NCBI GenBank assembly: GCA_047605605.1
Contig: JASGFG010000068.1
Span: 1 to 22,042 of the forward strand
Origin: JAATGA01 sp047605605
GTDB lineage: Bacteria > Pseudomonadota > Alphaproteobacteria > Rhodobacterales > Rhodobacteraceae
Length of the DNA stretch: 22,042 nt
Direction: 5' to 3'
Shown here: positions 1 to 7,444 of the stretch, in pieces
Position numbering within the stretch: position 1 is the first letter of the stretch
How the letters are laid out: each line of letters starts with the position of its first letter
Made by a program: the position numbers and the translations under genes
The notes under the pieces: model-generated
What the model was told of the DNA's origin: nothing
The model's input: only the letters and a program-made list of their open reading frames with translations
Databases searched by the model: none

Positions 1-10
1 ATGGACGCCA

Positions 11-114
11 TCCCGCTCCGAGATCAGGCAGGTGTTGCCCTGCGCGCGCGGGGGGGCCTGCAGGAAGCTGTCCCGCTCGAAGGGCGAATGCGGTGTTGCC
101 CTGCGCGCGCGGGG
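11..114. repeat. Degenerate tandem duplication, ~61-bp period
   Basis: Twenty-three identical bases (starting GGTGTTGCCC and ending in a GCGC run plus GGGG) occur at 31-53 and again at 92-114. Each copy is preceded by TCCCGCTC (11-18 and 71-78), so the unit is about 60-61 bp with a diverged middle. The array may continue left of the window. No convincing gene overlaps it: frames on both strands give Arg/Ala/Pro-rich peptides dictated by the repeat. It lies upstream of the Hint-domain gene, and positions 1-179 otherwise hold nothing I can name. Confidence 0.6.
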
Positions 115-179
115 CTGTCGAATTGACGCCACGTCTGCCGCTTTGCTATCGGTAGGAAGCCGGGTGTGCCTCTCGGCTC

Positions 180-1190
180 TTGCGAGTTTTCGTGGAGTAT
201 TTCCCTTTGCCAGATGCACCGCACCAGACCTGCCGGGTCTTTCGGGCCGACGATGTTTTCGTCAGCCAGGGGGTGAACCTCGGCGACGGGCTGACCGGCC
301 CGGACGAAGTTTGCCCCGGCGACATGTATCAGCTCGATCCCGAGGCGCGGGGCGTGCAACTGTCGCTCATGCGGGATGGAGAGGTGGACCGCGTGGCGGC
401 GGAAAGCGCGGTGGGCCAGGCGGGCATGCCCGTGCGGCTGGAATCGCGCTATGCGCTGATGGCGCCCGATGGCGACAAGGTGGAACTGCTGATCCTGCTG
501 GCCGGGCGCGAAAGGCTGGCGCTGCCCCTGTCGCCCATGGGCGCGCGGATCGACTATACCCTGCTGGCCGTGGATGACGCGCCCGAGGCGGTGCATCTGG
601 CCGACCTGATCTGCGTGTCGTTCGGGCGCGGCACGGCGATCACGCTGGCCGATGGCCGGCAACGGCCGATCGAGACGCTGGCGCCGGGCGACAGGGTGTT
701 GACCCGCGACCATGGCCCCCAGCCCATCCGCTGGATCGGCCGGGCGACCCTGCGGGCGGTGGGAAGCTTTGCGCCGGTGATCATTCCCGCAGGAACCATG
801 GGCAATGCGGGCGACCTGATCGTCAGCCAGCACCACCGCATGTTCCTTTATCGCCGCCGCCAGCCGGGGATCGTGACATCGGAGCTGCTGGTGCAGGCGC
901 GGCATCTGGTCGATGGCGACAATGTCTTTCTGCGCGAGGGCGGCTTTGTCGATTATCTGAGCCTGGTCTTCGACCGGCACGAGATCATCTATGCCGAGGG
1001 CATTCCCGCGGAAAGCCTGATGGTCAACGAAACCACCCTGCGCCGCCTGCCGCCCGAACTGGCGTCCGAGGTGGCCGCCCGCTTTCCCGGTCTGGCGCAG
1101 GTGCAGCATTTCGGGACCGAGGCCGGGCGCCAGGTGCTGGACCAGATCGGCGCCGACCACCTTCTGCGCCGCCCGCGCGGCGGGCGCTGA
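180..1190 (+). CDS. Hint-domain protein (Hedgehog/intein-type, stand-alone)
   Basis: 336 residues from TTG 180; an in-frame GTG at 192 is an equally plausible start. The frame is closed upstream by a TAG at 153, and neither start has a clear ribosome binding site. Residues 1-140 form an acidic, mostly beta-type region of no family I can name. From about 142 a Hint module begins: Cys, then SFGRGT, a PIETLAPGDRVLTRDHGPQPIRWIGRAT stretch split over conserved positions, an SQHHRMFL motif and an FDRHEIIYAEGIPAES segment. Hint domains catalyse self-splicing or autocleavage at an N-terminal Cys or Ser. Small Hint proteins with no obvious extein are frequent in Rhodobacteraceae and their function is unknown. 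In the usual CFxxGT motif Cys is four residues before Gly; here Ser holds that place and Cys sits two residues earlier. No signal peptide is evident. Domain call firm, role unknown. Confidence 0.8.
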   Translation: MRVFVEYFPLPDAPHQTCRVFRADDVFVSQGVNLGDGLTGPDEVCPGDMYQLDPEARGVQLSLMRDGEVDRVAAESAVGQAGMPVRLESRYALMAPDGDKVELLILLAGRERLALPLSPMGARIDYTLLAVDDAPEAVHLADLICVSFGRGTAITLADGRQRPIETLAPGDRVLTRDHGPQPIRWIGRATLRAVGSFAPVIIPAGTMGNAGDLIVSQHHRMFLYRRRQPGIVTSELLVQARHLVDGDNVFLREGGFVDYLSLVFDRHEIIYAEGIPAESLMVNETTLRRLPPELASEVAARFPGLAQVQHFGTEAGRQVLDQIGADHLLRRPRGGR

Positions 1191-1195
1191 GGCGT

Positions 1196-1894
1196 TCAGA
1201 TCCCGCGCATCAGCCCGCCGTCGACGCGAAGGTTCTGGCCGGTGATATAGCCCGCGCCATCCGAACACAGGAAGGCGACGGTCGCCGCGACCTCTTCGGA
1301 ACTGCCATAGCGCGCCATGGGCACCGCGGCCCGGCGTTCCTCGGTCGCGGGAAGGCTGTCGATCCAGCCGGGAAGCACGTTGTTGATGCGGATGTTGTCG
1401 GGGGCATACTGATCGGCATAAAGCTTGGTAAAGGCCGCAAGCCCCGCCCGCGCCACGGCCGAGGTGGGAAACATCGGCGAAGGCTCGAACGCCCAGGCGG
1501 TCGAGATGTTGACGACCGCCCCGCTTTTCTGGGCCTGCATCACCGGCGTCACCAGCCGCAGCGGGCGCACGACGTTCAGGAAATACACATCCATCCCGCG
1601 TTTCCAGTCGTCGTCAGACAGGTCCAGCAGCGCCGCCCGCGGCCCGTGCCCGGCGGAGTTCACCAGCGCGTCGATGCGGCCCCATTTCTGCATCGCCGCC
1701 TCGACCAGGCGCTTGAGGTCGTCCTCGGACTGGTTCGACCCGGTGACGCCGATGCCGCCCAGATCCTGCGCCAGCGCCTCGCCCTTGCCGGACGAGGACA
1801 GGATCGCCACGCGAAAGCCGTCTGCGGCCAGCCTGCGCGCCGCTGCCGCCCCCATGCCGCTGCCGCCCGCCGTGATCAGCGCAACCCTGGACAT
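1196..1894 (-). CDS. SDR-family protein with substituted YxxxK motif
   Basis: 232 residues starting at the ATG at 1894, chosen because GGAAGG lies just upstream; a longer frame to 1933 lacks a comparable site. It has a Rossmann short-chain dehydrogenase/reductase fold: TAGGSGMG (8-15) matches the TGxxxGxG cofactor loop, NSAG (79-82) the NNAG motif, and VLPGW plus DGG near the end are typical of classical SDRs. The NIS serine (131) is kept, but where the catalytic YxxxK is expected (144-149) the sequence reads TSAVAR, so Tyr is Ser or Thr and Lys is Arg. It may still bind NAD(P) but the standard proton relay is missing. It follows argP on the same strand after an 85-bp gap holding a weak promoter-like TTGCGC-N17-CATTCT, and converges on the Hint gene with a 5-bp gap. 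Substrate unknown. Confidence 0.85.
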   Translation of the reverse strand: MSRVALITAGGSGMGAAAARRLAADGFRVAILSSSGKGEALAQDLGGIGVTGSNQSEDDLKRLVEAAMQKWGRIDALVNSAGHGPRAALLDLSDDDWKRGMDVYFLNVVRPLRLVTPVMQAQKSGAVVNISTAWAFEPSPMFPTSAVARAGLAAFTKLYADQYAPDNIRINNVLPGWIDSLPATEERRAAVPMARYGSSEEVAATVAFLCSDGAGYITGQNLRVDGGLMRGI

Positions 1895-1979
1895 TGCCGT
1901 TTCCTTCCCTCTGTGTCGGTTTGTTGTCGACAAGAATGCGGCGATGCCCGTCGCGGCGCAAGGGTCTTTGGCGCGGCGG

Positions 1980-2861
1980 TCAGACCGGCGGCAAAAGCCG
2001 GGCCTCTGCCGCCTTGCGGATGGCGGCGGTCAGCGGGGCCAGCGCCTGTGCGCTGATGCGGGCGAACTGCCAGTGCAGGGGCACATCCAGCGGCGTATCG
2101 GGCGAAAGCTCGACCAGCCGCCCGTCGTCAAGATGCGCGGCGATCAGCGGTTCGGGGTTCATGCCCCATCCCAGCCCGGCCAATGCCGCATCGACAAAGC
2201 CCTGGGACGAGGCGATGCGGTGGGTCGGATGGGCGATCCTGCGGCCGAATCTCTGCGCCAGCCAGTCGGCCTGAAGCGCGTCCTTGTCGGAATAGGTGAT
2301 GGCCGGCGCGCGCGCCATGGCGGCGGCCGTCACCCCCGATGCCAGCCAGCGGGACACGAAGGCCGGGCTGGCCGTGGCGCGATAGCGCAGCCGCCCCAGC
2401 GGCACCGTATCGCAGCCCTGAAGCGGCCCCGGATGGGCGGTGATCGCCGCTGCCACCTCGCCCCGGCGCAGCCAGTCCTGCGAAACCTCCTGATCCTCGA
2501 TCACGATGTCGAACAGCAGGCCCTCGACCCCGGCCAGCGCGGGGATGACCCAGGTGGCCAGACTGTCGGCATTCACCACGACGCGCGCAGTCGCCGGCCC
2601 ATGGGCGACGCCCGGCACCTGCCGGGCCAGCGCATGTTCCAGAAGCGTCACCTCCTCCAGATGGCGGATCAGCCGCAAGCCTGCTTCGGTCGCGACGCTG
2701 GGCTGGCCGCGGCGGATCAGCAGCGTGCCGATCCGTTCCTCCAGCGCCTTGACCCTTTGCGACACGGCCGAGGGCGTCACCCCCAGGGCCGCCGCCGCAA
2801 GGTCGAAAGAGCCGCGGCGGTGAACGGCGGCCAAGGCCTCCAGCTGGGGATAGTCGAGCAT
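1980..2861 (-). CDS. argP: LysR-family transcriptional regulator ArgP
   Basis: 293 residues, the standard LysR length. An N-terminal winged helix-turn-helix (about 3-60) contains SFDLAAAALGVTPSAVSQRV, followed by the effector-binding domain. The opening MLDYPQLEALAAVHRRGSFD and the pattern overall match ArgP/IciA (LysG in actinobacteria), which activates a LysE-type exporter in response to arginine or lysine. The genetic context agrees: argO is divergently transcribed 89 bp away, the classic regulator-exporter pair. The start ATG has no Shine-Dalgarno, so translation may begin from a short or atypical leader. The subfamily assignment rests on the neighbour as well as the sequence; that it is a LysR regulator is certain. 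Confidence 0.9.
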   Translation of the reverse strand: MLDYPQLEALAAVHRRGSFDLAAAALGVTPSAVSQRVKALEERIGTLLIRRGQPSVATEAGLRLIRHLEEVTLLEHALARQVPGVAHGPATARVVVNADSLATWVIPALAGVEGLLFDIVIEDQEVSQDWLRRGEVAAAITAHPGPLQGCDTVPLGRLRYRATASPAFVSRWLASGVTAAAMARAPAITYSDKDALQADWLAQRFGRRIAHPTHRIASSQGFVDAALAGLGWGMNPEPLIAAHLDDGRLVELSPDTPLDVPLHWQFARISAQALAPLTAAIRKAAEARLLPPV

Positions 2862-2950
2862 TAGTTTGTCTTAACATGATGCAGAAACATTAACTGGATT
2901 GTGCGCCGGCGGAATGGCAAGTCAAGTCCGGGTTGAAAAGGGGGCACCTC
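2862..2950. promoter_or_regulatory. argP/argO divergent control region
   Basis: This 89-bp gap must carry both promoters and the ArgP site. For argP (minus strand) TTGACT (2920-2925) and CACAAT (2898-2903) are spaced by 16 bp. For argO (plus) only a weak TTGTCT (2866-2871) is seen, about 17 bp before ATTAAC. The A+T-rich stretch 2866-2896 has interrupted symmetry (AGTT ... AACT; TTAACAT ... ATTAA) and is the likely LysR-type binding region. The argO Shine-Dalgarno AAGGGGG is at 2938-2944. Confidence 0.45.
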
Positions 2951-3556
2951 ATGACCGGCGCATTGATCGCGGGATTTCTGATGTCGATCAGCCTGATCGC
3001 GGCGATCGGGGCGCAGAATGCCTTTGTTCTGCGGCAGGGGCTGCGGCGCGAACATGTGGTGCCGGTGGTCGCGGTCTGCGCGGGGTCGGATGCTTTGCTG
3101 ATCGCGCTGGGCGTGGCGGGGTTCGGCGCGGCCTCGGATGCGGCGCCATGGCTGGGGCAGGCGATGCGCTGGGGCGGGGCGGCGTTCCTGCTGGTCTATG
3201 GCGCGCTGCGGTTCCGCGCGGCGGCGCGCGGCGGCGAAAGCCTGCGCCCCGCCGAGGGCGCGCCTGCCCCCTTGGGCAAGGTGCTGGCCACCTGCCTGCT
3301 GCTGACCTGGGCCAATCCGCATGTCTATCTGGACACGGTGGCGCTGCTGGGGTCGGTTTCGGCGCAATATGCGCCGCATGGCCTGGCCTTCGGGATCGGG
3401 GCGGCGCTGGCTTCGGCCACGTTCTTTTCGGCCCTGGGCTTTGGCGCGCGCTTTCTGTCGCCGCTGTTTGGGGATGCGCGCGCCTGGGTGGGGCTGGAAA
3501 TCGTCGTGGGCGCGACGATGTGGGCGATTGCCGCCGCGCTGATCCTGAAAGGGTGA
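2951..3556 (+). CDS. argO: LysE-family basic amino acid exporter ArgO
   Basis: 201 residues from ATG 2951, preceded by AAGGGGG at good spacing; an upstream TTG at 2933 would add six residues but lacks a site. It belongs to the LysE/ArgO exporters: an inner-membrane protein of about six helices. The family signatures GAQNAFVLRQGL near residue 20 and TWANPHVYLDTV in the middle are intact. The family exports L-arginine and L-lysine (and toxic analogues), protecting the cell when dipeptide uptake floods the pool. Divergent pairing with argP supports this substrate class over the broader RhtB group. The EamA gene follows 44 bp downstream in the same direction and may be co-transcribed. Confidence 0.92.
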   Translation: MTGALIAGFLMSISLIAAIGAQNAFVLRQGLRREHVVPVVAVCAGSDALLIALGVAGFGAASDAAPWLGQAMRWGGAAFLLVYGALRFRAAARGGESLRPAEGAPAPLGKVLATCLLLTWANPHVYLDTVALLGSVSAQYAPHGLAFGIGAALASATFFSALGFGARFLSPLFGDARAWVGLEIVVGATMWAIAAALILKG

Positions 3557-3600
3557 CAGGGGGGCTTGCGCCCGCGCGCGGATCGTGGCCTGTGATCGGC

Positions 3601-4521
3601 ATGACCGACGCGACCCACGCCCCTGCCACCCCCGGCCATCCCGTCGAAGGCGTGATCTGGATGCTGGCATCGGGTCTGTCCTTTGTCGGGGTCAATGCCA
3701 TCGTTCGCTATCTGGGCACCGACCTGCCGGCGCCGCAATCCGCCTTTGTCCGGTTCGCCTGCGGGCTTTTGTTCCTGATGCCCGCCGTCCTGCGCATCCT
3801 GAAAAAGCGGCTGCCCGCCGGATCTCTGCCGCTTTTCGGGCTACGGGGGGCGTTGCATACCCTCGCGGTGATGCTGTGGTTCTATGCCATGGCCCGCCTG
3901 CCGGTGGCCGAGGTCACGGCCATCGGCTATTTGAACCCCGTTCTGGTCACGATCGGCGCCGCGCTGTTCTTTGGCGAGCGGCTGGCCTTTCGCCGGATCG
4001 CGGCGGTCGTTGTCGCGCTGATCGGCGCGGCGATCATCCTGCGGCCGGGCCTGCGCGAACTGGGGGCAGCACAGGCGGCACAGCTTGGCGCGGCCATGTT
4101 CTTCGCGGCGAGCTATCTGTGCGCCAAGCGGCTGATCCAGGTCGTCGATGCCACGACGGTGGTGGCGATGATGTCGCTGACCGTGACGCTGGGCCTGCTG
4201 CCGGTGGCGCTGTGGGTCTGGGTGCCGATCACGGCGGGTCAGGTGGCATGGCTGGCGCTGGTCGCGGTCTTTGCCACCTGCGGGCACTATTTCATGACCC
4301 GCGCCTTTGCGGTGGCGCCGATGGCCGTCACCCAGCCTGTCACCTTCCTGCAACTGGTCTGGGCGACGCTTCTGGGGGCGCTTGCCTTTGGCGAGGGGGT
4401 GGATGTCTGGGTTCTGGTCGGCGGTGCGGTCATCATGGCGGCGATCAGCTATATCACCTGGCGCGAGGCGATGCTGAAGCGGCAGCAGATGCCCCCCGCG
4501 CCGGCAGGGACAGAGGGATGA
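3601..4521 (+). CDS. EamA/DMT-superfamily transporter
   Basis: 306 residues from ATG 3601. The sequence shows ten predicted transmembrane segments arranged as two EamA repeats (about 15-145 and 155-290), typical of the drug/metabolite transporter family; the segments VEGVIWMLASGLSFVGVNAI and FATCGHYFMTRAFAVAPMA are characteristic. Members export or import small metabolites such as amino acids or S-adenosylmethionine, but substrate cannot be read from sequence. The C-terminus is cytoplasmic, basic and proline-rich. Its stop overlaps an ATG at 4518 (ATGA), so galE is probably translationally coupled. No clear Shine-Dalgarno precedes 3601. The same frame is open further upstream, but that extension is antisense-like shadow of argO and not membrane-type protein. 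Confidence 0.88.
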   Translation: MTDATHAPATPGHPVEGVIWMLASGLSFVGVNAIVRYLGTDLPAPQSAFVRFACGLLFLMPAVLRILKKRLPAGSLPLFGLRGALHTLAVMLWFYAMARLPVAEVTAIGYLNPVLVTIGAALFFGERLAFRRIAAVVVALIGAAIILRPGLRELGAAQAAQLGAAMFFAASYLCAKRLIQVVDATTVVAMMSLTVTLGLLPVALWVWVPITAGQVAWLALVAVFATCGHYFMTRAFAVAPMAVTQPVTFLQLVWATLLGALAFGEGVDVWVLVGGAVIMAAISYITWREAMLKRQQMPPAPAGTEG

Positions 4522-4523
4522 CG

Positions 4524-5507
4524 ATGGATCGGATTCTGGTCACGGGCGGCGCAGGTTATATCGGCGCCCATGCCTGCAAGGCGCTGGCAAAGGCGGGGTT
4601 CCAGCCCGTCGCCTTCGACAATCTGGCGACCGGCTGGGCCGAGGCGGTCAAATTCGGTCCCTTTGTCCGCGGCGATCTGCTGGATCGCGCCGCAATCGAC
4701 GCGGCGCTGGCCGAATGGCGCCCTGTCGCGGTGATGCATTTCGCCGCGCTGTCGCTGGTGGGCGAATCCATGAAAGACCCCGCGAAATACTGGCGCACCA
4801 ACGTCAATGCCGGGCTGAACCTGATCGAGGCGACGGTGGCGGCGGGCATCCGCAACTTTGTCTTTTCCTCCACCTGCGCGACCTATGGCGATCAGGACGG
4901 CGTGCTGCTGGACGAGGAAACGCCCCAGATGCCAATCAACGCCTATGGCGGGTCCAAGCAGGCGATCGAGGGGATCCTGCGCGACTTCGGCGCGGCCTTT
5001 GGGCTGAACCATGTGATCTTCCGCTATTTCAACGTCGCGGGCGCCGACCCCGAGGGCGAGGTCGGCGAACAGCATGTGCCCGAAACCCATCTGATCCCCC
5101 TGATGCTGGAGGCGATCGAGGGCAAGCGCCCGGCGCTGACCGTGTTCGGCGACGATTACCCCACGCGCGACGGCACCTGCGTGCGCGACTATGTGCATGT
5201 GATGGATCTGGTCGAGGCGCATGTCCTTGGCCTGCGCTGGTTGCTGGAGGGCAAGGGCAGCCGCGTCTTCAACCTGGGAACCGGCAACGGATTCACCGTG
5301 CGCGAGGTCATCGACGCCTCGCGCGCCGTGACCAATGCCGAGGTGCCGGTGGTGCAGGGCGCGCGCCGGGCGGGGGATGCGGTGTCGCTGGTCTCCGGCT
5401 CGGAACGGGCGGGGGCGGAACTGGGCTGGAAACCGGACCGCTCGACCTTGCCGCAGATGATCGGCGATGCGTGGCGCTGGTCCAAGGGGCCGGGATACTC
5501 CTCCTGA
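4524..5507 (+). CDS. galE: UDP-glucose 4-epimerase GalE
   Basis: 327 residues. I chose ATG 4524 because AGAGGG at 4512-4517 is then six bases away; ATG 4518, which overlaps the EamA stop, would add Met-Thr. It is an extended SDR: TGGAGYIG (7-14) binds NAD, T117 sits where the E. coli catalytic Ser124 lies, and Y141/K145 form YxxxK. The segments NAYGGSK, FRYFNVAGA and GTCVRDYVHVMDL are diagnostic for GalE. It interconverts UDP-glucose and UDP-galactose in the cytoplasm, feeding galactose use and surface polysaccharide synthesis. No other gal or polysaccharide gene is nearby. Related UDP-sugar epimerases (for example UDP-arabinose) remain possible but less likely. Confidence 0.92.
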   Translation: MDRILVTGGAGYIGAHACKALAKAGFQPVAFDNLATGWAEAVKFGPFVRGDLLDRAAIDAALAEWRPVAVMHFAALSLVGESMKDPAKYWRTNVNAGLNLIEATVAAGIRNFVFSSTCATYGDQDGVLLDEETPQMPINAYGGSKQAIEGILRDFGAAFGLNHVIFRYFNVAGADPEGEVGEQHVPETHLIPLMLEAIEGKRPALTVFGDDYPTRDGTCVRDYVHVMDLVEAHVLGLRWLLEGKGSRVFNLGTGNGFTVREVIDASRAVTNAEVPVVQGARRAGDAVSLVSGSERAGAELGWKPDRSTLPQMIGDAWRWSKGPGYSS

Positions 5508-5625
5508 TGGGGCGGCGGCAGCGGCCAGGGGCAGGGCATGACCGGGTTTCTGCCCGAAGATGCCGCCCGCCCTGTTCGCGCTTTTCCGCCCATGCTATCC
5601 CTCGGGGTGGAATACGGGGGTTGCG

Positions 5626-6753
5626 GTGATCCTTCTGGAAAATGGGCCGGGTGGACGGCCGGTCCTGTTCGATGACGCGGACGAACTGGTGGTCTGCACC
5701 CAGCCGGGCGATGTCGGCCCGGCGCTGCGCTGGCTGGAAGGGGCGCGGGCGGGCGGCGCATGGGTTGCGGGCTATATCGCCTATGAGGCAGGCTATGCGC
5801 TGGAGCCGCGGCTTGCCCCCCTGATGCCCGCGGAACGCGAGGGGCCGTTGCTGGCCTTCGGCATCTACACCCGCCCCAAGGAGCCGGGCGCGGCTGCCCT
5901 GCCTTCCGACCGGGCGCGGCTGACCCCCATGGTGCCCCGGATCACGCGGCAGGACTACGATGCGGCCTTTGCCCGCGCGCAGGACCATATCGCGGCGGGC
6001 GACTGCTATCAGGTGAACCTGACCTTTCCGCTGGAGGGGCGGCTGACCGAAGGGTCGGCGCTGGACCTCTATGCCGCGCTGAAGCAGCGCCAGCCGGTCG
6101 GCTATGGCGGCTTTTGCGATTTCGGCGTGGGACCGGCGATCGTGTCCCGCTCGCCCGAGCTGTTCTTCCGCACCGATGCCTCGGGCCGGATCGAGGCGCG
6201 GCCGATGAAGGGCACCGCCCCCCGCGATGCCGATCCCGGCACCGATGCCGGTCTGGTCGAGGGGCTGCGCGCCTCGGAAAAGAACCGGGCCGAGAACCTG
6301 ATGATCGTCGACCTGCTGCGCAACGACATCGCGCGGATCGCGCGCGTCGGCTCGGTCAAGGTGCCCGAACTTTACGCCGTCGACACTTTCGCCACCCTGC
6401 ACCAGATGAGCAGCCGCGTGGTGGGCCAGCTGGCGCGCCCGGCCGATCTTCATGCGCTGATGGCGGCGCTGTTTCCCTGTGGCTCGATCACCGGGGCGCC
6501 AAAGATCCGCGCGATGGAAATCATCCGCGACCTGGAACCCTTTGCGCGCGGTGCCTATTGCGGGGCGATCGGCTGGATGGGACCGGACGGGGCGGCCTGC
6601 TTTTCGGTCGCGATCCGCACGCTTTCGGTCTTTGAGCAGCGCGTGGTGATGAACGTGGGCGGCGGGGTGGTGCACCAGTCCACCGCCGACGGCGAATGGG
6701 AGGAGGCGCTGTGGAAGACAGCCTTCGTTCAGGCGCTGACGACCCCGCGCTGA
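5626..6753 (+). CDS. pabB: Aminodeoxychorismate synthase component I
   Basis: 375 residues from GTG 5626, preceded by a GGGGG run (5616-5620); an ATG at 5560 would add 22 residues that do not look like the family. It is a chorismate-utilising enzyme: PMKGTAPR (K195) carries the lysine that distinguishes PabB from anthranilate synthase (PIAGT). It is followed by EKNRAENLMIVDLLRND, LHQMSSRV, CGSITGAPK and a GGGVVHQS motif near the end. PabB converts chorismate plus ammonia from PabA to 4-amino-4-deoxychorismate in folate synthesis. The N-terminal Trp-binding type domain is short. No pabA is in the window; TrpG from elsewhere may serve. Its last 43 bases overlap the next gene, which supplies the next step. 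Confidence 0.92.
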   Translation: MILLENGPGGRPVLFDDADELVVCTQPGDVGPALRWLEGARAGGAWVAGYIAYEAGYALEPRLAPLMPAEREGPLLAFGIYTRPKEPGAAALPSDRARLTPMVPRITRQDYDAAFARAQDHIAAGDCYQVNLTFPLEGRLTEGSALDLYAALKQRQPVGYGGFCDFGVGPAIVSRSPELFFRTDASGRIEARPMKGTAPRDADPGTDAGLVEGLRASEKNRAENLMIVDLLRNDIARIARVGSVKVPELYAVDTFATLHQMSSRVVGQLARPADLHALMAALFPCGSITGAPKIRAMEIIRDLEPFARGAYCGAIGWMGPDGAACFSVAIRTLSVFEQRVVMNVGGGVVHQSTADGEWEEALWKTAFVQALTTPR

Positions 6754-7343
6754 GGCTGGTCGAGACGGTGCTCTGGGACGGGGCCGCCTGTCCGCGGCTG
6801 CCCGGCCATCTGGATCGCCTGATCCGCAGCGCCGCGATGCTGGGCTGGCCCTGCGATGCGGCAGCGGCGGCGCGCGCCTTGCGCGGCCCCCCTGGCCAGG
6901 CCGCGCGGCTGCGGCTGGTCCTGGCCGCGGAGGGGCGGGTGGAGGTGACGGCCGCCGCCCTGCCGCCGCCGGTGACGGTCTGGCGGATCGGCGTTTCGGC
7001 GGTGCCGCTCGTCTCGTCCGACCCCTGGCTGCGGGTGAAATCCACCCGCCGCGCCACGCATGACGCCGCACGGGCGGCACTGGCGCCGGGCCTCGACGAA
7101 ATCCTGTTCCTGAACGAACGGGACGAGCTGGCCGAGGGCACGATCACCACCGTCTTCTTCGATCGGGGGCAGGGGCTTTGCACACCGCCGGTCGCCTGCG
7201 GAGCCTTGCCCGGTGTGCTGCGGGCCGCGCTTCTGGCGCAGGGCTGCCGCGAGGAGGTGTTGCTGGCCGCCGACCTTCCGCGCGTGCGGCTCTGGCTCGG
7301 CAATGCGCTGCGCGGCCTCTGCCCGGCGGTCATCGCCCGCTAG
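6711..7343 (+). CDS. pabC: Class IV aminotransferase, aminodeoxychorismate lyase-like
   Basis: 210 residues from GTG 6711, which has GGAGG six or so bases upstream; an ATG at 6696 would overlap that site and is less likely. It is a fold-type IV PLP enzyme: RVKSTRR carries the presumed PLP lysine, FLNERDELAEGTITTVFF is the signature that positions the cofactor phosphate, and GALPGVLRAALL is conserved. PabC cleaves aminodeoxychorismate to 4-aminobenzoate and pyruvate. The out-of-frame overlap with pabB by 43 bases suggests coupled expression. At 210 residues it is short compared with E. coli PabC (about 270), mainly at the N-terminus. Branched-chain or D-amino acid transaminase activity is an alternative, but context favours PabC. 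Confidence 0.82.
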   Translation: MEDSLRSGADDPALRLVETVLWDGAACPRLPGHLDRLIRSAAMLGWPCDAAAAARALRGPPGQAARLRLVLAAEGRVEVTAAALPPPVTVWRIGVSAVPLVSSDPWLRVKSTRRATHDAARAALAPGLDEILFLNERDELAEGTITTVFFDRGQGLCTPPVACGALPGVLRAALLAQGCREEVLLAADLPRVRLWLGNALRGLCPAVIAR

Positions 7344-7387
7344 GGCGGCAATCCCGGCACGCGCCGCCGCCCCTTCATCCTCTTCGC

Positions 7388-7444
7388 GGAAATATCCTCG
7401 GGGGGTGAGGCGCGGCACGCGCCGAGGGGGGCAGACAGCCCCCC
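7388..7444 (-). repeat. Composite dispersed element, copy A
   Basis: Read on the minus strand this is GGGGGCTGTCTGCCCCC (7427-7443), a 21-nt spacer, then CCCCCGAGGATATTTCC (7388-7404). Both blocks recur, base for base, at 19588-19624 in the other orientation with only a 3-nt spacer. The longer spacer here (7406-7426) holds an extra small hairpin, GGCGCG-GCA-CGCGCC. The element sits between pabC and trmB. Confidence 0.7.

Noticed and set aside
11..130. CRISPR-like repeat-spacer pattern
   Set aside because: Only two copies, diverged flanks, no cas gene; better described as a tandem duplication.
1178..1198. Terminator between the converging Hint and SDR genes
   Set aside because: The gap is 5 bp; the only hairpin is the G+C-rich end of the Hint gene, with no T-run on either side.
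24..1268. 414-codon open frame on the minus strand
   Set aside because: It lies antisense to the Hint gene and into the SDR gene, has a His/Gln/Arg-rich composition typical of antisense frames in G+C-rich DNA, and shows no domain.
2899..3600. Upstream extension of the EamA frame that would give a 540-residue fusion protein
   Set aside because: The added part is out of frame over argO, is not membrane-like and has no family; argO is clearly the real gene there.
3585..4517. Extension of the galE frame upstream
   Set aside because: It is a shadow of the EamA gene, low-complexity Arg/Gly/Ala; galE motifs begin only at 4524.
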